A DNA stretch of 64,000 nt from Morchella semilibera (taxonomy: Eukaryota; Ascomycota; Pezizomycetes; Pezizales; Morchellaceae), in assembly GCA_009192285.1 (NCBI GenBank), contig WBVU01000005.1, positions 2,870,731 through 2,934,730 on the forward strand, read 5' to 3'. Within the stretch, counting starts at the first letter, position 1; every line of letters begins with the position of its first letter. A program made the position numbers and the translations under genes. Below, one piece after another: positions 60,714 to 64,000 of the stretch. The notes beneath the pieces were generated by a model. That model did not search any database. It worked only from the letters and a program-made list of their open reading frames with translations, and was not told where the DNA came from.

Positions 60714-61520
60714 ATGCCCTCTTCAACTTCCAATTCTTCATCTTCAGCACCTCGCCGCCGCTCCTCGCGCGCCACATCTGCTCGTCGGGCGTCCGCTGCT
60801 GCAGTAGCGGCAGACCCCAAAGCGTCTGCATCACAAACATCTTCCTTGTTTGATGATTTCCCTTCATACGCGCCAGCAGCTAGCTACTTTCTCTCCTCAA
60901 CTCCGCTACAAATCAAAAGAACAGTAAACATCACAGTTGAGATATCCTCCAAGACTACAACGGCAAGTCACATGGATGTATCACAGTACCACATGCCAGT
61001 CACTACATCATGTTATTCACCATCGTCTGGTGATGGTTTGTACGAATACTCTACAATATCAGAGTATGAAACCGCGACCGAATATGGAGCATTTTCGTCC
61101 TCAACGGCCACCACATCAAGTTACTCTCACGACCAATCAACGCAGAGTAGCACCGATGAGTCAGAATTTCCTTTTGAACAGCTATCATCATACTCAAAAT
61201 ACAAACCGCAACATGGTCAGTGCTCGTCCATCCTGGTCACGCCTATTCAGTTAAACTATAATACTGATATAAACCCCTATCCCTTTAAAAGAGAGCAAGA
61301 CCCTGCCATCAGCAGCACCAAAACATGCTTATCAGACATCCAGTCGTCGGCAAAGATAGCTACAGGAATGCTGGACCAATTCTTAGCTGTGGACTCCCGG
61401 GAGGATGCGCTGGTCGTTGAAGCAAGAGTTGCGATTTCAGAAGGAAGGGTCAATGATCTCAGGGGTAATCAAAATCTCATGTACGGGTGGGAATCAGTAA
61501 TTGACGATTTATTACAATAA
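60714..61520 (+). CDS. Hypothetical Ser/Thr/Tyr-rich protein
   Basis: A single-exon ORF of 268 aa starts at MPSSTSNSSSSAPRRRSSRA. The frame is open further back to 60468, but this Met begins the first protein-like stretch. Residues 1-45 are Ser/Arg/Ala-rich and basic, which could act as a nuclear or mitochondrial targeting region. The centre is rich in Ser, Thr and Tyr (YEYSTISEYETATEYGAFSS). The C-terminal 60 residues look folded and helical: SDIQSSAKIATGMLDQFLAV, DSREDALVVEARVAISEGRV, then an acidic end VIDDLLQ. I do not recognise a domain. A T-rich flank follows the stop codon, as expected of a fungal 3' end. Confidence 0.65.
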   Translation: MPSSTSNSSSSAPRRRSSRATSARRASAAAVAADPKASASQTSSLFDDFPSYAPAASYFLSSTPLQIKRTVNITVEISSKTTTASHMDVSQYHMPVTTSCYSPSSGDGLYEYSTISEYETATEYGAFSSSTATTSSYSHDQSTQSSTDESEFPFEQLSSYSKYKPQHGQCSSILVTPIQLNYNTDINPYPFKREQDPAISSTKTCLSDIQSSAKIATGMLDQFLAVDSREDALVVEARVAISEGRVNDLRGNQNLMYGWESVIDDLLQ

Positions 61521-64000
61521 TAACCTTTACTTTCATTAATAATATCCTCGCATTTACTTTCGTCTCCCCTTTTTTTCTCTTGGTGTCTTGGTTTTGGTGG
61601 GCTTTTAGGGGTTTACTTTTGTTTTTGTTTCCAGGAGTGAGCGCGTAAAATTTCGTGGGGGGTGGGCGGACTAATTTTTCTTTTGCGAGGTAATTTGATT
61701 TGGTTTTTTCCTTTCCATCTTCCGTTTCCAGTACATAATTTTCTGGGATCGACCGGATGTACATCTATTTTACCTGCTTCAAGTAAGCCGTGTATGATGA
61801 CTCTTAGCACGATATCATATCATATTTTATGCTTCATCACAACCTATCACTCGTATGAGCGCAAAAAAAAAAGAAAGGCTGTTGGCTTGATCAGCTTTAG
61901 ACCTGTCATATGTACGAACAACCCCTGCCTTGGTCGATCTGTTCTGCGTGGCACAGACCCCACTCTATCTATGCTCAGCTGCCCCTAAGGATTTGCATAT
62001 GGGCATTAAACTACATGTACTTCTGTTTGGCATGGTAGTTGAGACTGTAACATCATTTAGAATAACTATTGGACGTGGCTAGATATATATGTGGGATGAC
62101 GGAAGAGGACATATAACTGTGGCCTAGAGCTTGGAAATTTAGTCACAACGGTTAATATCGCGTCTTCACGAAGGGTTCCGGTTGGTCATGGCCTGTCATT
62201 GACCTTGTAAAGTGAGAGGGGAAAAAAAAAAAAAAAAACCTGATAGAGGGTATCATATCAAGACAGTAGCGGGTCACGCCGGATAGTAGAAGCCTAGACT
62301 GGTGGTTTTGCGAGATTCGGGGAATGAATTACGTGTCATGTCGGCCAGTGGACCTCTGCCAATTCCGGGAAGTAGAGGCAACTCAGGCTCATTCATGATC
62401 AATTGGCGCGTAGTGCACGATAACTAAATATAAACTACCCCACTTTCTACTAAAAGGGGTTCTATACTATATTATTGGAGGCATAAGGAGAATATAACAT
62501 CGTTATGGAAGGTTGGGGGTCGACGGGCCGCGGTATCGGAATTAAATTCTGCATGGGGAGTAATGACACTGGCAGTGATTTGCAGGCTGTTACTGGGTTA
62601 GGGTTATGGCGCTGGCTGACGGTACTTACAAACACATGCCGCGACAGCTGGGGGCGGGCATAACCATAACTTACGGATTTGTAACTAGGGTGGATATAAG
62701 AATCCTAAAGTTAGAGGTTGTATTGTTATAAGGCAAACATTGGCCTGTGTATAGATTTCAGGTTCGTGTGATCCACAGAACGTAGATCTTTCTTCCGGTA
62801 TCTCCCTTCCCAGTATTTGTAACCATACACAGACAGCCCTATGTGAAGGTAACGTTGCATGAATCTTTTGTGCGTTGTCAATATTGCAACGATACACTGT
62901 GTACCCCGCTCCTTAAAGCGTCAGTTATTTGGTTTGTAAAGCTATGCTATGATATATGAGTCTGCCTTACTTGGTGGTGACTATTTCTGGGGGCCGAAAG
63001 CCGAGGACCGTTCGTGGTTTTTTTTTTTGCTGATCGTTTGTGGTGTCGTAGCTCGGGATTTGCGGTTTTGATCATATTTCCAGGCCTCAGCCCTATGAGC
63101 CCATACGGGTGCGGCTTGCAAGGACCCCTGTCATTCCCTTGAGGGTTGTATATTAATCAATCTGTGGTTCTCGCTAAGACTATAAAATAAACCCTTGACC
63201 GTCGATCTTTCGTCCAACCCGTCTATCATTTGCCGGTTTACTATTTATAAGCCTGAAAGGTCTCGGAGTCATAGGTTTGAGCAGTTGTCGTGGTGATGTG
63301 TCCGAACCTCGGGCGCGCGCTCTGCAGGAATGATGAGGCTTTCGTTTGGACCAGAGATTTGGGTAAAACTTGAATTCTGGACCCTGAGAGCTGGTGGCCT
63401 AGATATGTAGTTCACGAGGCAATTAAATTTGTCGTGCTTTGCACCACGAATCCCATCCAACCATGCCAGTTCGATATGATTGAATGGAATCAAGTATTTC
63501 CATAAAGGCCTGAGTTGGTGGCCAGCCTGTGAGGCGAGGTTTGTCGGCGAGTTCAGCAGCTAGAATAGGAAATCGGCCCGAGTGGGTATCCGATTTCTTG
63601 TGCTATCTGAAATCGCGATCTGGTTATCCCACGATCCTGGGAAGAGGCTTGCTTGCATCACATTTCGATGTGACTGTATGGTGCATAAGCGGTTCCGAGC
63701 CTTTATTATTATTATTATTATTATTATTTTATTTGTATCCCTTTGATTTGTGGATGGATGGGTGGAGGTGGAGAGTTTCAGCAAACATACATCTTGTTTA
63801 GGACACTCGAAACATGTGCACGTACGTTTTCTGAAACTCCATTCCATATAGATAAAGACGAATTGGTACCAAATTATGCACAAGGAAAGATTTTGACACA
63901 CCTGGTGGTACGATTCTCGCCAAACTTTTCTGGATATGTATGTGGGGATGTGTGTAGTAGTCACGGGCACTGTAGACAGGGCAGAAAAAAAAATGCGGGG
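61521..64000. other. Terminal gene-free interval (about 2.5 kb)
   Basis: T/G-rich sequence probably forms the 3' flank of the previous gene. Then comes unique DNA with no protein-like ORF, one TACATGTA (62010), a GGGTTAGGGTTA telomere-like patch near 62596-62607, and an ATT microsatellite (63702-63728). Confidence 0.5.

Overview
The window reads as nuclear DNA of a filamentous ascomycete (Pezizomycotina). Genes are split by short GT-AG introns (about 44-137 nt), often with CTAAC/CTGAC-type branch points. The recognisable proteins are a LaeA/UMTA-type methyltransferase, a secreted PL1 pectate lyase, a Cdc20 WD40 activator, a PanB-like enzyme and an MTH1-like Nudix hydrolase. A finer placement cannot be made from sequence alone; the low gene density (ten supported genes in 64 kb) would suit a repeat-rich lineage such as Pezizomycetes, but that is a guess.

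Layout: 1-1341 is the 3' part of an unknown basic/coiled-coil protein. 1342-12844 is gene-poor and holds a TA-flanked foldback MITE (2070-2189) and a twin-hairpin structure (2487-2649). 12845-14164 is a seven-exon LaeA-like methyltransferase. 18148-20108 is CDC20, with telomere-like repeats and a forkhead-type site upstream. 25314-25880 (minus) is an unknown disordered protein. 25881-37703 is a second large gene-free stretch, rich in microsatellites. 37704-38353 is an unknown nuclear-looking protein whose two halves lie in different frames, joined at a canonical -1 slippery heptamer. 42385-43614 is a five-exon pectate lyase. 46573-47694 is an acidic low-complexity protein. 52472-53585 is a five-exon PanB-like gene with altered active-site positions. 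55766-56717 (minus) is a four-exon Nudix hydrolase. 60714-61520 is an unknown Ser/Thr-rich protein.

No operon-like or cluster logic links the genes; they are scattered singletons. The strongest non-genic signals are the palindrome TACATGTA, counted by hand 37 times (about one expected by chance), and more than fifteen pure G or C runs of at least 10 nt. No rRNA, convincing tRNA, CRISPR array or recognisable autonomous transposon was found. Exon coordinates were built by hand from splice motifs and reading-frame continuity, so they remain predictions.
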